Program-made: the position numbers and the translations under genes
Assembly (NCBI GenBank): GCA_020633435.1
Contig: JACKDP010000008.1
Location: 1 to 64,000, forward strand
DNA from: Myxococcales bacterium
GTDB lineage: Bacteria; Myxococcota_A; Bradymonadia; UBA7976; UBA1532
Direction of reading: 5' to 3'
DNA: 64,000 nt
Shown here: positions 1 to 9,224 of the stretch, piece after piece
Layout of the letters: every line of letters begins with the position of its first letter
Position numbering within the stretch: the stretch's first letter is position 1
The notes under the pieces: model-generated
Databases searched by the model: none
Seen by the model: the letters and a program-made list of their open reading frames with translations, nothing else
What the model was told of the DNA's origin: nothing

Positions 1-1
1 A

Positions 2-1255
2 CGCCACGGCCAGTCCCCCTACCGCCACCTGCAAGGCGACGACGGCGAGCTCGCCGACATGGCCACCCACGCCTTCATCCGGGTGGCCGCCCCCCCGGTG
101 CCTCCCCCGAAGAAGGCCCAGCGCGAGCCCGCGGCCGAAGGCACCCGCAAGAACCCCTTCGTCGCCACCGTCCTCGAGAACTACAACCTCAACGGCCCCG
201 GCTCCGACAAGGAGACGCGCCACGTCGTGTTCTCCCTGAAGGGCTCCGACCTCACCTACACCGTCGGCGACGCCCTGGGCGTCGTCCCCAACAACTGCCC
301 CGATCTCGTCCGCCGCATCATCCAGGGATCGGCCCTGCGGGGGGACGAGGAGGTCGACGTCGGCGGCGAGCTCCTGCCCCTCCGGGCGGCCCTCGGCTAC
401 CGCCTCGACTGCGTCACCGTCGATCAGAAGCTCCTGCGCCTCGCCGCCCGCGACGCCCACCCCCAGGCGGCCGGTGAATTCCAGCGCCTCCTCGACGACG
501 ACGAGGCCCGCAAGGTCTGGCTGACCGAGAACCACGTCATCGACGTCGTCGAGGCGGCCTGGATGCGCACCGATCCCCAGGAGCTCGTCCGCGTGCTCAA
601 GCCCCTGGGTCCGCGCCTCTACTCCATCTCGTCGAGCCCCCTGGCCCACCCCGGCGAGGTGCACCTGACCGTCGACGTCGTGCGCTACGAGATGCGCGGC
701 CGCACCCGCAAGGGCACCTCTTCGACGTTCATCGGCGAGCGCTGCGGCCCCGGCGTCCGCGTGCCCATCTTCGTGCAGTCCGCGAAGTTCGGCCTCACCG
801 ACGACGACTACGCCCCCATCATCATGGTCGGCCCGGGCACCGGCATCGCCCCCTTCCGCGCCTTCCTGGAGGAGCGCGAGGCGCGACGCGCCGAGGGGTA
901 CTCCTGGCTCATCTTCGGGGCCCGCAGCTCGGCCACCGACTTCCTCTACCGCGAGCAGATTGCGGCCTGGCAGGCCTCGGGCGTCCTCACCCGCTTCGAC
1001 GCCGCCTTCTCCCGGGACCAGGGTCGCAAGGTCTACGTCCAGGACCGCATGCGCGAGCACGGCGCCGACCTCTTCGCCTGGCTGGAGGCCGGCTCCTGCT
1101 TCTACGTCTGCGGCGACGCCGCCCGCATGGCCCGCGACGTCAACGAAGCCCTGCTCGAGATCATCAGCGTCTATGGCGGCTACGACCGCGCCGGCGCCGA
1201 GGCCTATCTGGCCCGCATGCAGGCCGAGGGCCGCTACCTGCGCGACGTCTACTGA
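2..1255 (+). CDS. Sulfite reductase flavoprotein alpha-subunit (CysJ-type) C-terminal part, cut by the left edge
   Basis: NADPH-dependent diflavin-type reductase that passes electrons from NADPH through FAD to a partner (sulfite or nitrate reductase). The sequence shows the FAD-binding motif RLYSISSS (nt 614-637), the nucleotide-binding motif VGPGTGIAPFRAFLEER (from nt 826), the FLYREQI and FYVCGDAARMARDV segments, and the typical CysJ end YLRDVY. The frame is open to the left edge (codons from nt 2), so the ATG at 59 is probably internal and the true start is outside the window. No flavodoxin domain is visible; it either lies upstream or is absent. CysJ reductase tails also occur fused to molybdopterin nitrate reductases, so the partner cannot be named. 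It converges with the next gene, leaving 25 bp. Confidence 0.85.
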   Translation, partial: RHGQSPYRHLQGDDGELADMATHAFIRVAAPPVPPPKKAQREPAAEGTRKNPFVATVLENYNLNGPGSDKETRHVVFSLKGSDLTYTVGDALGVVPNNCPDLVRRIIQGSALRGDEEVDVGGELLPLRAALGYRLDCVTVDQKLLRLAARDAHPQAAGEFQRLLDDDEARKVWLTENHVIDVVEAAWMRTDPQELVRVLKPLGPRLYSISSSPLAHPGEVHLTVDVVRYEMRGRTRKGTSSTFIGERCGPGVRVPIFVQSAKFGLTDDDYAPIIMVGPGTGIAPFRAFLEEREARRAEGYSWLIFGARSSATDFLYREQIAAWQASGVLTRFDAAFSRDQGRKVYVQDRMREHGADLFAWLEAGSCFYVCGDAARMARDVNEALLEIISVYGGYDRAGAEAYLARMQAEGRYLRDVY

Positions 1256-1280
1256 CGGCGGCCCGATGAGCCGACTCGCG

Positions 1281-4244
1281 CTACACCACGCGCGAGTGCA
1301 CGCCATGCAGATACACGTCCACAGCGTCCGTCCCGCCCATCCGCCGCGCCACGATGAGGTCGCCCGGCTTCAGATCCCGCGGCGCCTCGAAGGGGCGCAC
1401 CACCGCCACCTCCCCCTTGGCGACGCGGTAGCACGCCAGCTCCTCGGCCCCGGTCCAACGACTCGCCGATCCCGCCTTGCCGCCTCGCAGCAGCTCCACG
1501 CAGACGGTCGCCCCACCCCCCATCGACGCCCCTGGCATCACCCGGATCTGCTCCATCGCCACCGGCAGACCGATGAGCGTCGACCCCGACCCCGCCGGTC
1601 CCACCTCGATGCGCCACGTCTTCTGAAAGCCACGGGCCAGCTGCACATCGCCGTAGACCCGCGACGCTGCAGGCGCCGGGCCCACCGGAAACAGGTCGGG
1701 TCCCAGCGTGACCTGCGGCGCCCCGAACCGGATGATGGCCGGGCCGTCCACCACCCGGGGCACCTTCAACTCCACGAAGAACGTCAGACCGAACCGCCGC
1801 AGTTGCCGCTCCCGCCCACCGCCACGGGGTGACCAGTCCGGGAGCGAGACGTCGCTGATGACCCGGACAGCCGTCAGGAACAGCCAGGCCTCCGGACGCC
1901 ACGCGGCCAGCCCCGTGGCGTCCTCCTCCTGGTGAAAGCCCACCGCGACGCGCCCCGGCTGGTTCGTCCACGCCCAGATGCCCCCCAGCACCCGTCCCCC
2001 CTGAATCCGCGAGCGCGCTGCCCAGGCCGCCATGAACGCCGGCCCCCGCTCGGCCGCCGGCGTCTCCGGCCCGGGCACGGCCGGCACCAGCACCTGCTCG
2101 AGCCGAAGCCGAGGCCCCCGAAGATCCTTGGCGAGCACCCCCCGGCCATCTCGAATGGTGGCTCGATCCACCTCGACGTGAGCGGGGATCCGGACCTCCA
2201 CGGCCGTGCCCGTAAAGGCCGGCTCATCCAGCTCCACCAGCCGCACCTCCATGCCCGGCTCCGACGCCGACCCGTCCTGTCGCCACCGCCAGCCCAGGGG
2301 CGTAGGGAAGCTGCCGCGGCTGCCCATCCGAAATGTCGAATTCTCCAGCAAGTTCGCGGATGTCCAGCCCGTCTGCAGGCTGCGCACCTCGCTCGCAAGC
2401 TCCAGGTTGACCTGAGGCGACACATCATTCACCACGGTGTCGGAGGCGTCGGCGTACCAGTGCGGTCGCGCACCCGCCAGCCCCGCGACTTCGGCGTCGC
2501 CCCGCGCCTCGAACCGTGGCAGATCGCTGTTCTGCTCGATCACCTCCACCCGTGGCGCCACCGGCTGATCCAGCTCATCGGCGAAGCGATTGTGGAAGAG
2601 CGTTCGGGTCAGCCCCGTTCGGTCCGTCACCCGCTGCATCGGCCGCACGGCCGCCTCGGGCGGCACCACCTTGAACGTGGCGAGTGGTGCGCACAGCACA
2701 TGCCGCCCACCGACCAGGCCGCTGTGATACAGCGTCAGGTGCCCGGCCCACGAGACCACCCCGCCCAGCTCCACCGACGGGGGCATCTGGACGTGAGACG
2801 AGACCACCGACATCGTCTCGCCCCAGCCCTCGATGCCCGCCCGTGGGCGACCATCCGCGGCTGGCCACCGGCTCGGTCGCGCCGCCGGCTCCGACACCGT
2901 CGCCTCCACCCGGCAATCGAAGATCAGCGTGCTGTTCGGCCCCCCGAAAGAAGGCAGCATCCCCTCGGCCCGCCGAGCTTCGTTCTCCCGTCCGAACTTC
3001 AGCCCGAGCACCATCGGCAGCAGGATGCCCACATGGCAGTCGCGCACATGGCAGTGTCGCACCTGGTTGATGTAGGCGAACTGGGACCCCCCCGGCAGAG
3101 CCCGCGGCTGACTCCGGATGCCGGCCCCCCGCCGAAAGCCGCGGACCGCCACGTCCTCGACCACCGAGAACCCGCACCCCACCAGGTCCACGCCCACCGA
3201 GCTGTGCAGCAACGGGCCGACGCGCAGCCCCTCCGCCTCGTCGAAGAACCCCACCGGCGCCCGCGGGTCGGCCAGCTCATCCTCCACCGGCAGCCGGGCC
3301 TCCAGCGTGGCCACGCCGCTGCGCCAGTCGCGCTGCTCGATGGCCAGGCTCGCCACCCGGACGCTCGCGTAGCCCGTGAACTCCGTCGACACCAGCTGCC
3401 GCTCCACGACCTCGCGCCGCACGTCCGGCCCGGCCGACCACCAGGCCGTCTGGGCGAAGTGCGCCTCCGGCGCCTCGTCGCCCCCCGCCACTTCGGCCCT
3501 CCAGTCCTCGTCGAACCGCCGCAGGATGGCGTCGATCCGGCCGCGCCCCTCCTCGCCCGGCGTCAGGCGCGTCCTCGCCGCCCGCTCGGCGGTCATGTGC
3601 CGGTCATCCACCAGGTTGGCCGGGTGCTGCGTCCGCACGCAGGGACCATCGCCGTACTTCAGCAGCACGCTGCCGCTCGCCGACACGCCCACCAGCTGCT
3701 GCCCACCGAAGAGGGTGATGGTCCCGCAGATGGGAAACAACCCGGCGGGCACGAAGATGATGCCGGGCAACCGCTGCAACGACGGCAGCGCCTCGTTGAT
3801 GGGGTAGACCGGCTCACCGGTGAGCGGATCCAGCACCACCGTCGCGATCTCCCCGTCCCGCGGCCGCCGAAACCGGCCGAGCTCGGGGTCGAAGACACCC
3901 CCCTGCCCGGCCGCCAGGGCTTCATTCACCTCCCATCGCTCCGGCCGGGCGCCGGTGGCCTGGTTGAAAGCCCAGGTGACATCCCGCAGCTCGCCGCCGG
4001 TGGGGAACGGGGTCACGGGGAGGCGATTGTCGCGCGTCTGGCTGAGGACGAACTCGGCTTCGTCGTCGAAGTAGGAGCCAGCTACCACCCGCTCGACGAG
4101 CTCAGCATCAAGAAGCGCAGACGGCACTCCCTGCCCAGCGAGTTCAGGCAGGATGACATCAAGCAGGACATCGATGACTCGAATCCCCGGCCGCGGAGAG
4201 TACCGGAGTTCGTTGTTGAACTCGGCAAGCATCTGCCCTGGCAT
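1281..4244 (-). CDS. Large hypothetical protein with a right-handed beta-helix-like region
   Basis: A 987-aa protein with no assigned function. There is no signal peptide. The N-terminal third contains IIFVPAGLFPICGTITLFGG followed by short beta-strand segments and runs such as VEDVAVRGFRRG and VRHCHVRDCHVGILLP, the pattern of pectate-lyase-like parallel beta-helices; this fold call is inference. The C-terminal half is beta-rich and unrecognised. Its ATG (4244) overlaps the TGA of the upstream lipoprotein as TGATG, so translation is probably coupled. The first four codons (MPGQ) come from sequence also present in the spacers between the tandem lipoprotein genes, so the fusion to this operon may be secondary and M5 is an alternative start. 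Last gene of a four-gene minus-strand run. Confidence 0.7.
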   Translation of the reverse strand: MPGQMLAEFNNELRYSPRPGIRVIDVLLDVILPELAGQGVPSALLDAELVERVVAGSYFDDEAEFVLSQTRDNRLPVTPFPTGGELRDVTWAFNQATGARPERWEVNEALAAGQGGVFDPELGRFRRPRDGEIATVVLDPLTGEPVYPINEALPSLQRLPGIIFVPAGLFPICGTITLFGGQQLVGVSASGSVLLKYGDGPCVRTQHPANLVDDRHMTAERAARTRLTPGEEGRGRIDAILRRFDEDWRAEVAGGDEAPEAHFAQTAWWSAGPDVRREVVERQLVSTEFTGYASVRVASLAIEQRDWRSGVATLEARLPVEDELADPRAPVGFFDEAEGLRVGPLLHSSVGVDLVGCGFSVVEDVAVRGFRRGAGIRSQPRALPGGSQFAYINQVRHCHVRDCHVGILLPMVLGLKFGRENEARRAEGMLPSFGGPNSTLIFDCRVEATVSEPAARPSRWPAADGRPRAGIEGWGETMSVVSSHVQMPPSVELGGVVSWAGHLTLYHSGLVGGRHVLCAPLATFKVVPPEAAVRPMQRVTDRTGLTRTLFHNRFADELDQPVAPRVEVIEQNSDLPRFEARGDAEVAGLAGARPHWYADASDTVVNDVSPQVNLELASEVRSLQTGWTSANLLENSTFRMGSRGSFPTPLGWRWRQDGSASEPGMEVRLVELDEPAFTGTAVEVRIPAHVEVDRATIRDGRGVLAKDLRGPRLRLEQVLVPAVPGPETPAAERGPAFMAAWAARSRIQGGRVLGGIWAWTNQPGRVAVGFHQEEDATGLAAWRPEAWLFLTAVRVISDVSLPDWSPRGGGRERQLRRFGLTFFVELKVPRVVDGPAIIRFGAPQVTLGPDLFPVGPAPAASRVYGDVQLARGFQKTWRIEVGPAGSGSTLIGLPVAMEQIRVMPGASMGGGATVCVELLRGGKAGSASRWTGAEELACYRVAKGEVAVVRPFEAPRDLKPGDLIVARRMGGTDAVDVYLHGVHSRVV

Positions 4245-5791
4245 CAGTCATCTCCCGGCTGGCAGCCATACCTTCGAAACCAGACGTCGAGCAACCCACG
4301 TCGGCGGCCAGAAGCCGCTCTGGTGAGGGTTGCGAGCGGCTGCTGCTCTGTCCAGGCGAAGTGATAGAAGAAGTCTCTGTGTTGAATCCGGGTGGGCGGA
4401 GAAATCGGGACGCCGTTGAGATCAAATCGCCTGAACCACATCAGCCCCTCCTCTTCGGTCTCATAGCCGGCGTAGTGCAGCAACTCGGAACCGGCCAACA
4501 CGAGGTGATAGCTCAGGGTGCCGTTCTGTCGTCTTCCCACCGACACTGGTGAGAAGGGAGCCTCACGCCCCTCCCGGTCGAGAAACGCGAACTGCACGAC
4601 GTTGCCCCCCGCGTCGTTCGGGATCACGAAGTACGTCCCGTTCCAGACCACATCCGTGTGCCGCGCCCGAAGCCCCAGTCCCGGCGTCGCCGTCGGGGGC
4701 ACCAGCAGCTCGCCGTCCGGCGAGAAGCGGATGAACCAGTTCCCGCCTCCATACCAGGCCAGCCCGAAGGCCTCCCCATCCCAGGCCATGCCGATGACAT
4801 TCCCGATGGACCTCATGTCCCCCACCGGCACGTCGTAGGGGTGGCTGGGTCCCGCCACGATGCGCCCGTCCCGGTCGATGAGCACGAACGAGCTGTACCC
4901 CGTGCCCCCCTCGAATGGGTCATAGGCCGGGCTGAACACCGCGAACTGCTCGCCCGCCGCCACGATGAGGTTGCCCACATAGCCGATGTGCGACGCTCGC
5001 GGGTCGATGTCGATGAGATCACCCACCGGGTTGCCCTCCAGATCGAAGACCTGGACGAAGGTGCCCCAGCCTTGCCACCACTCGTCTGGTCGAATGCGCT
5101 CCTGCGTGAAGACCACCGCGTACCGGTCCGCCGTCACGGCCATCGCGGACGAGCCCGGAAGGATGATCGCGTCGGGGTTGGGGCGGTCGAGCCGCGCCAC
5201 GCCCACGGGGCAGCCATTCGGCGCCAGAATGCGAGACCACTGTCCCGGAGCCGTCAGCCAGGACGTCACGAACCGGTCGCCCGCCCACGCGATCTGCAGA
5301 CTGCCGATGGGCCAATCCGGCTCCGCCGACACCCGGATGGGCGGACCCAGGAAGTCATAGGCGAACCCCTCATCCACATGCCCGTCGCCATCGTCGTCCA
5401 GGTAGTTGCACACCTCGCTCCCATCCGGCGACGCCACCGGCGGCGGCGGCTCGAACCCCACGCACGCATCCAACGGCCCCAGGTCCTGGTACGCATCCAC
5501 GGCCGCGTCGCCCGCGTCCACGACCGCGTCCCGCGCGGCGTCCACCGCCGCGTCCACCACCCGGGCATCCACCACCCCGCGGTCACGCCCCGCATCCAGC
5601 AGGCGGCTCGCATCCGGCCGCGCCGCGTCCCGCGGGCTCGCATCCCGGACGCCCCCATCCGGCCGCCCGGCGTCCCGGCCCGCATCCGGCCGCCCGACAT
5701 CCAACCCGGCTGCCCCCGCGTCCACCTGCCGCCCCCCGCCCTCGTCGCAGGCCACCAGGCACAGCCCCAGCAACAGCCAGCTCGTCTTCAT
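4244..5791 (-). CDS. Tandem lipoprotein copy A, MopE-type motif and beta-propeller-like body
   Basis: A 515-aa predicted lipoprotein. MKTSWLLLGLCLVAC gives a signal peptide with lipobox LVAC (Cys15). Next come a low-complexity Asp/Ala/Gly/Arg linker (about residues 20-90), the acidic motif CNYLDDDGDGHVDEG typical of putative metal-binding MopE-like segments, and a body of repeating strands (SHIGYVGNLIVAAGEQFAVF, GNVIGMAWDGEAFGLAWYGG) that looks like a propeller; the fold is inferred. The start is set by AGGAGG six bases before ATG at 5791; a longer in-frame reading to 5905 only runs into duplicated spacer. Third of three near-identical tandem copies. It differs mainly in the block around residues 140-200 and in the last 100 residues. 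Confidence 0.85.
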   Translation of the reverse strand: MKTSWLLLGLCLVACDEGGGRQVDAGAAGLDVGRPDAGRDAGRPDGGVRDASPRDAARPDASRLLDAGRDRGVVDARVVDAAVDAARDAVVDAGDAAVDAYQDLGPLDACVGFEPPPPVASPDGSEVCNYLDDDGDGHVDEGFAYDFLGPPIRVSAEPDWPIGSLQIAWAGDRFVTSWLTAPGQWSRILAPNGCPVGVARLDRPNPDAIILPGSSAMAVTADRYAVVFTQERIRPDEWWQGWGTFVQVFDLEGNPVGDLIDIDPRASHIGYVGNLIVAAGEQFAVFSPAYDPFEGGTGYSSFVLIDRDGRIVAGPSHPYDVPVGDMRSIGNVIGMAWDGEAFGLAWYGGGNWFIRFSPDGELLVPPTATPGLGLRARHTDVVWNGTYFVIPNDAGGNVVQFAFLDREGREAPFSPVSVGRRQNGTLSYHLVLAGSELLHYAGYETEEEGLMWFRRFDLNGVPISPPTRIQHRDFFYHFAWTEQQPLATLTRAASGRRRGLLDVWFRRYGCQPGDD

Positions 5792-5849
5792 GTCCGCCTC
5801 CTGGCTGACCGCGCCACGTCGATCCATCGGGTGAGCCGCTGCCCTGGCA

Positions 5850-7406
5850 TCAGTCATCTCCCGGCTGGCAGCCATACCTTCGAAACCAGACGTCGAGCAA
5901 CCCACGTCGGCGGCCAGAAGCCGCTCTGGTGAGGGTCGCGAGCGGCTGACCCTCTACCCACGCGAAGTGATAGAAGTAGTCTCGGCTGAGAATTCGTCTA
6001 CGAGGTGCGATGGACGCGCCGTTCAGGTCGAAGCGATGAAACCAGACCGTCGACTCAGGTGGCCCACCCTCCACTTCATAGCCTGCGTAGTGCAGCAGCT
6101 CGGAGCCGCCCAGCACGAGGTGGTAGGTCAGGGTGTCCCCCTGCAATCCCCCGATGACGACCGGTGAGAACGGCGCCTCCCGGCCCTCCCGGTCGAGGAA
6201 CGCCAACCGCACGCGGTTCCCGCCTGCCTCGTTCGGGATCACGAAGTACGCCCCGTTCCAGACCACATCCGTGTGCCGCGCCCGAAGCCCCAGCCCCGGC
6301 GTCGTCGTGGGCGGCACCAGCAGCTCGCCATCCGGCGAGAAGCGGATGAACCAGTTCCCGCCCCCATACCAGGCCAGCCCGAAGGCCTCCCCATCCCAGG
6401 CCATGCCGATGACCTTCCCGATGGACCTCCTGTCCCCCGCCGGCACGTCGTAGGGGTGGCCAGGTCCCGCCACGATGTGCCCGTCCCGGTCGATGAGCAC
6501 GAAGGAGCTGTACCCCGCGCCCCCCTCGAACGGGTCATAGGCCGGGCTGAACACCGCGAACTGCTCGCCCGCCGCCACGATGAGGTTGCCCACATAGCCG
6601 ATGTGCGACACCTCCGGCTCGATGTCGATGAGCTCACCCACCGGATTGCCTTCCAGATCATAGACCTGGACGAACGTGCCCCAGCCCCGCCACCAGCCAT
6701 CTGGTCGAATGCGCTCCTGCGTGAAGACCACCGCGTACCGGTCCGCCGTCACCGCCATCGCCGACGAGCTGGGCAGGATGACAGCGTCCGGGTTGGCCCG
6801 GATGCGTCGCTCTTCGCCTTGTGGGCATCCGTTCGACGCCAGCGTTCGGGATCGCTGTCCGAAGGGAGCCAGCCACGATACAACGTACCGCCCGTCGACC
6901 CAGGCAATCTGCAAGTCGAAGAAGCCCCCGCTTGGAGCCGCCGACACCCGGATGGGCGGACCCAGGACGTCGTAGGCGAACCCCTCATCCACATGCCCGT
7001 CGCCATCATCGTCCAGGTAGTTGCACACCTCGCTCCCATCCGGCGACGCCACCGGCGGCGGCGGCTCGAACCCCACGCACGCGTCCAGCGGCCCCAGGTC
7101 CTGATACGCATCCACGGCCGCGTCGCCCGCGTCCACCACCGCGTCCCGCGCGGCGTCCACCACCGCGTCCACCACCCGGGCATCCGCCACCCCGCGGTCA
7201 CGCCCCGCGTCCAGCAGACGGCTCGCATCCGGCCGCGCCGCGTCCCGCGGGCTCGCATCCCGGACGCCCCCATCCGGCCGCCCGGCGTCCCGGCCCGCAT
7301 CCGGCCGCCCGACATCCAACCCGGCTGCCCCCGCGTCCACCTGCCGCCCCCCGCCCTCGTCGCAGGCCACCAGGCACAGCCCCAGCAACAGCCAGCTCGT
7401 CTTCAT
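5850..7406 (-). CDS. Tandem lipoprotein copy B
   Basis: A 518-aa paralogue of the neighbouring copies, with the same first residues (lipobox LVAC, Cys15), the same Asp-Ala-rich linker and the same CNYLDDDGDGHVDEG motif. Its variable block after GPPIRVSA is unique: it reads SGGFFDLQIAWVDGRYVVSW and RSRTLASNGCPQGEERRIR where copies A and C both read WSRILAPNGCPVG. Its last 20 codons match copy A. It ends TGA at 5850 in a TGATG context, followed by a 58-bp spacer to copy A. The start has AGGAGG at the usual distance. Function unknown; surface localisation is inferred from the lipobox. Confidence 0.85.
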   Translation of the reverse strand: MKTSWLLLGLCLVACDEGGGRQVDAGAAGLDVGRPDAGRDAGRPDGGVRDASPRDAARPDASRLLDAGRDRGVADARVVDAVVDAARDAVVDAGDAAVDAYQDLGPLDACVGFEPPPPVASPDGSEVCNYLDDDGDGHVDEGFAYDVLGPPIRVSAAPSGGFFDLQIAWVDGRYVVSWLAPFGQRSRTLASNGCPQGEERRIRANPDAVILPSSSAMAVTADRYAVVFTQERIRPDGWWRGWGTFVQVYDLEGNPVGELIDIEPEVSHIGYVGNLIVAAGEQFAVFSPAYDPFEGGAGYSSFVLIDRDGHIVAGPGHPYDVPAGDRRSIGKVIGMAWDGEAFGLAWYGGGNWFIRFSPDGELLVPPTTTPGLGLRARHTDVVWNGAYFVIPNEAGGNRVRLAFLDREGREAPFSPVVIGGLQGDTLTYHLVLGGSELLHYAGYEVEGGPPESTVWFHRFDLNGASIAPRRRILSRDYFYHFAWVEGQPLATLTRAASGRRRGLLDVWFRRYGCQPGDD

Positions 7407-7464
7407 GTCCGCCTCCTGGCTGACCGCGCCACGTCGATCCATCGGGTGAGCCGCTGTCCTGGCA

Positions 7465-9024
7465 TCAGTCTCCTCCCGGCTGGCAGCCGTAGCGTCGGAA
7501 CCAGACATCCTGCAGCCTGCGGCGGCGTCCGGACTCCGCTCTGGTGAGGGTCGCGAGCGGCTGACCCTCTACCCACGCGAAGTGATAGAAGTAGTCGTCG
7601 TATCGAATCCGCCGCCGCGGAGCGATGGCTGCACCATTCAGGTCGAAGCGATTAAACCAGATCATCGCCTCCCTGGCGTCTTCGCCCTCCACCTGGTAGG
7701 CGGCGTAGTGCAGCAGCTCGGAGCCGCCCAGCACGAGGTGGTAGGTCAGGGTGTCCCTCTGCAGTCCCCCGATGATGACCGGTGAGAACGGCGCCTCCCG
7801 GCCCTCCCGGTCGAGGAACGCCAACCGCACGCGGTTCCCGCCTGCCTCGTTCGGGATCACGAAGTACGCCCCGTTCCAGACCACATCCGTGTGCCGCGCC
7901 CGAAGCCCCAGCCCTGGCGTCGTCGTGGGCGGCACCAGCAGCTCGCCATCCGGCGAGAAGCGGATGAACCAGTTCCCGCCCCCATACCAGGCCAGCCCGA
8001 AGGCCTCCCCATCCCAGGCCATGCCGATGACATTCCCGATGGACCTCCTGTCCCCCGCCGGCACGTCGTAGGGGTGGCCAGGTCCCGCCACGATGTGCCC
8101 GTCCCGGTCGATGAGCACGAAGGAGCTGTACCCCGTGCCCCCCTCGAACGGGTCATAGGCCGGGCTGAACACCGCGAACTGCTCGCCCGCCGCCACGATG
8201 AGGTTGCCCACATAGCCGATGTGCGACACCTCCGGCTCGATGTCGATGAGCTCACCCACCGGATTGCCTTCCAGATCATAGACCTGGACGAACGTGCCCC
8301 AGCCCCGCCACCAGCCATCTGGTCGAATGCGCTCCTGCGTGAAGACCACCGCGTACCGGTCCGCCGTCACCGCCATCGCCGACGAGCTGGGCAGGATGAT
8401 CGCGTCGGGGTTGGGGCGGTCGAGCCGCGCCGCGCCCACGGGGCAGCCATTCGGCGCCAGAATGCGAGACCACTGTCCAGGCGCGCTCCCCCAGGACACC
8501 ACGTAGCGGTCACCCACCCACGCGATCTGCAGACCATCGAGGGACAGGCCCGGCTCCACCGACACCCGGATGGGCGGACCCAGGACGTCGTAGGCGAACC
8601 CCTCGTCCACGTGCCCGTCACCATCATCGTCCAGGTAGTTGCACACCTCGCTCCCATCCGGCGACGCCACCGGCGGCGGCGGCTCGAACCCCACGCACGC
8701 GTCCAGCGGCCCCAGGTCCTGGTACGCATCCACGGCCGCGTCGCCCGCGTCCACCACCGCGTCCCGCGCGGCGTCCACCACCGCGTCCACCACCCGGGCA
8801 TCCGCCACCCCGCGGTCACGCCCCGCGTCCAGCAGACGGCTCGCATCCGGCCGCGCCGCGTCCCGCGGGCTCGCATCCCGGATGCCCCCATCCGGCCGCC
8901 CGGCGTCCCGGCCCGCATCCGGCCGCCCGACATCCAACCCGGCTGCCCCCGCGTCCACCTGCCGCCCCCCGCCCTCGTCGCAGGCGACCAGGCACAGCCC
9001 CAGCAACAGCCAGCTCGTCTTCAT
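7465..9024 (-). CDS. Tandem lipoprotein copy C, promoter-proximal
   Basis: A 519-aa lipoprotein, first of the triplet in transcription order. Signal peptide and lipobox are identical to A and B. The block ending APGQWSRILAPNGCPVG resembles copy A, while the long central segment (residues about 200-430) is almost identical to copy B. The C-terminus RRLQDVWFRRYGCQPGGD is its own. The upstream DNA beyond ATG (9024) differs from the 58-bp spacer before A and B, which suggests this copy keeps the original promoter region. The ribosome-binding site is less clear (a G-run seven bases upstream). Function unknown; the calcium- or copper-binding role is inferred only from the acidic motif. Confidence 0.85.
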   Translation of the reverse strand: MKTSWLLLGLCLVACDEGGGRQVDAGAAGLDVGRPDAGRDAGRPDGGIRDASPRDAARPDASRLLDAGRDRGVADARVVDAVVDAARDAVVDAGDAAVDAYQDLGPLDACVGFEPPPPVASPDGSEVCNYLDDDGDGHVDEGFAYDVLGPPIRVSVEPGLSLDGLQIAWVGDRYVVSWGSAPGQWSRILAPNGCPVGAARLDRPNPDAIILPSSSAMAVTADRYAVVFTQERIRPDGWWRGWGTFVQVYDLEGNPVGELIDIEPEVSHIGYVGNLIVAAGEQFAVFSPAYDPFEGGTGYSSFVLIDRDGHIVAGPGHPYDVPAGDRRSIGNVIGMAWDGEAFGLAWYGGGNWFIRFSPDGELLVPPTTTPGLGLRARHTDVVWNGAYFVIPNEAGGNRVRLAFLDREGREAPFSPVIIGGLQRDTLTYHLVLGGSELLHYAAYQVEGEDAREAMIWFNRFDLNGAAIAPRRRIRYDDYFYHFAWVEGQPLATLTRAESGRRRRLQDVWFRRYGCQPGGD

Positions 9025-9224
9025 GTCCGCCCCCCACGCCTGCCCAGGGAGGCGCGCGTCGCCGCCGTGTCGGCCGCGCCGCCCTCGCCCGCCTCCACCC
9101 AGGGGTAGCACCGTCGCCCCGGGGTCAACAACCCCGACCAGCGCGGGCAAGGCTCACGGGGCGGGGCGCAACTCGTTGATCTGTGGAGTGAATCCGGGCC
9201 AGGCCCAGGACGCCGCTTCGGCCG

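Larger units (their letters stand above)
4244..9024 (-). repeat. Tandem triplication, unit about 1.6 kb
   Basis: Three direct copies of a unit of gene plus 58-bp spacer. Start codons lie at 5791, 7406 and 9024, giving periods of 1615 and 1618 bp. Long stretches (for example 4660-5160, 6270-6770 and 7890-8390) are nearly identical, while two blocks per gene diverge. The spacer before A and before B is nearly identical; the region before C is not. This is the signature of recent tandem duplication with patchwork exchange between copies. Confidence 0.9.

Noticed and set aside
1932..4364. 810-aa plus-strand open frame opposite the 987-aa gene
   Set aside because: Arg/Pro/His-rich shadow of the real gene. 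High GC keeps the opposite frame open; no ribosome site or family motif.
9120..9136. 6-bp hairpin downstream of the MopE-repeat lipoprotein as a terminator
   Set aside because: Short stem without a U-tract; could be chance in GC-rich DNA, so not listed as a feature.
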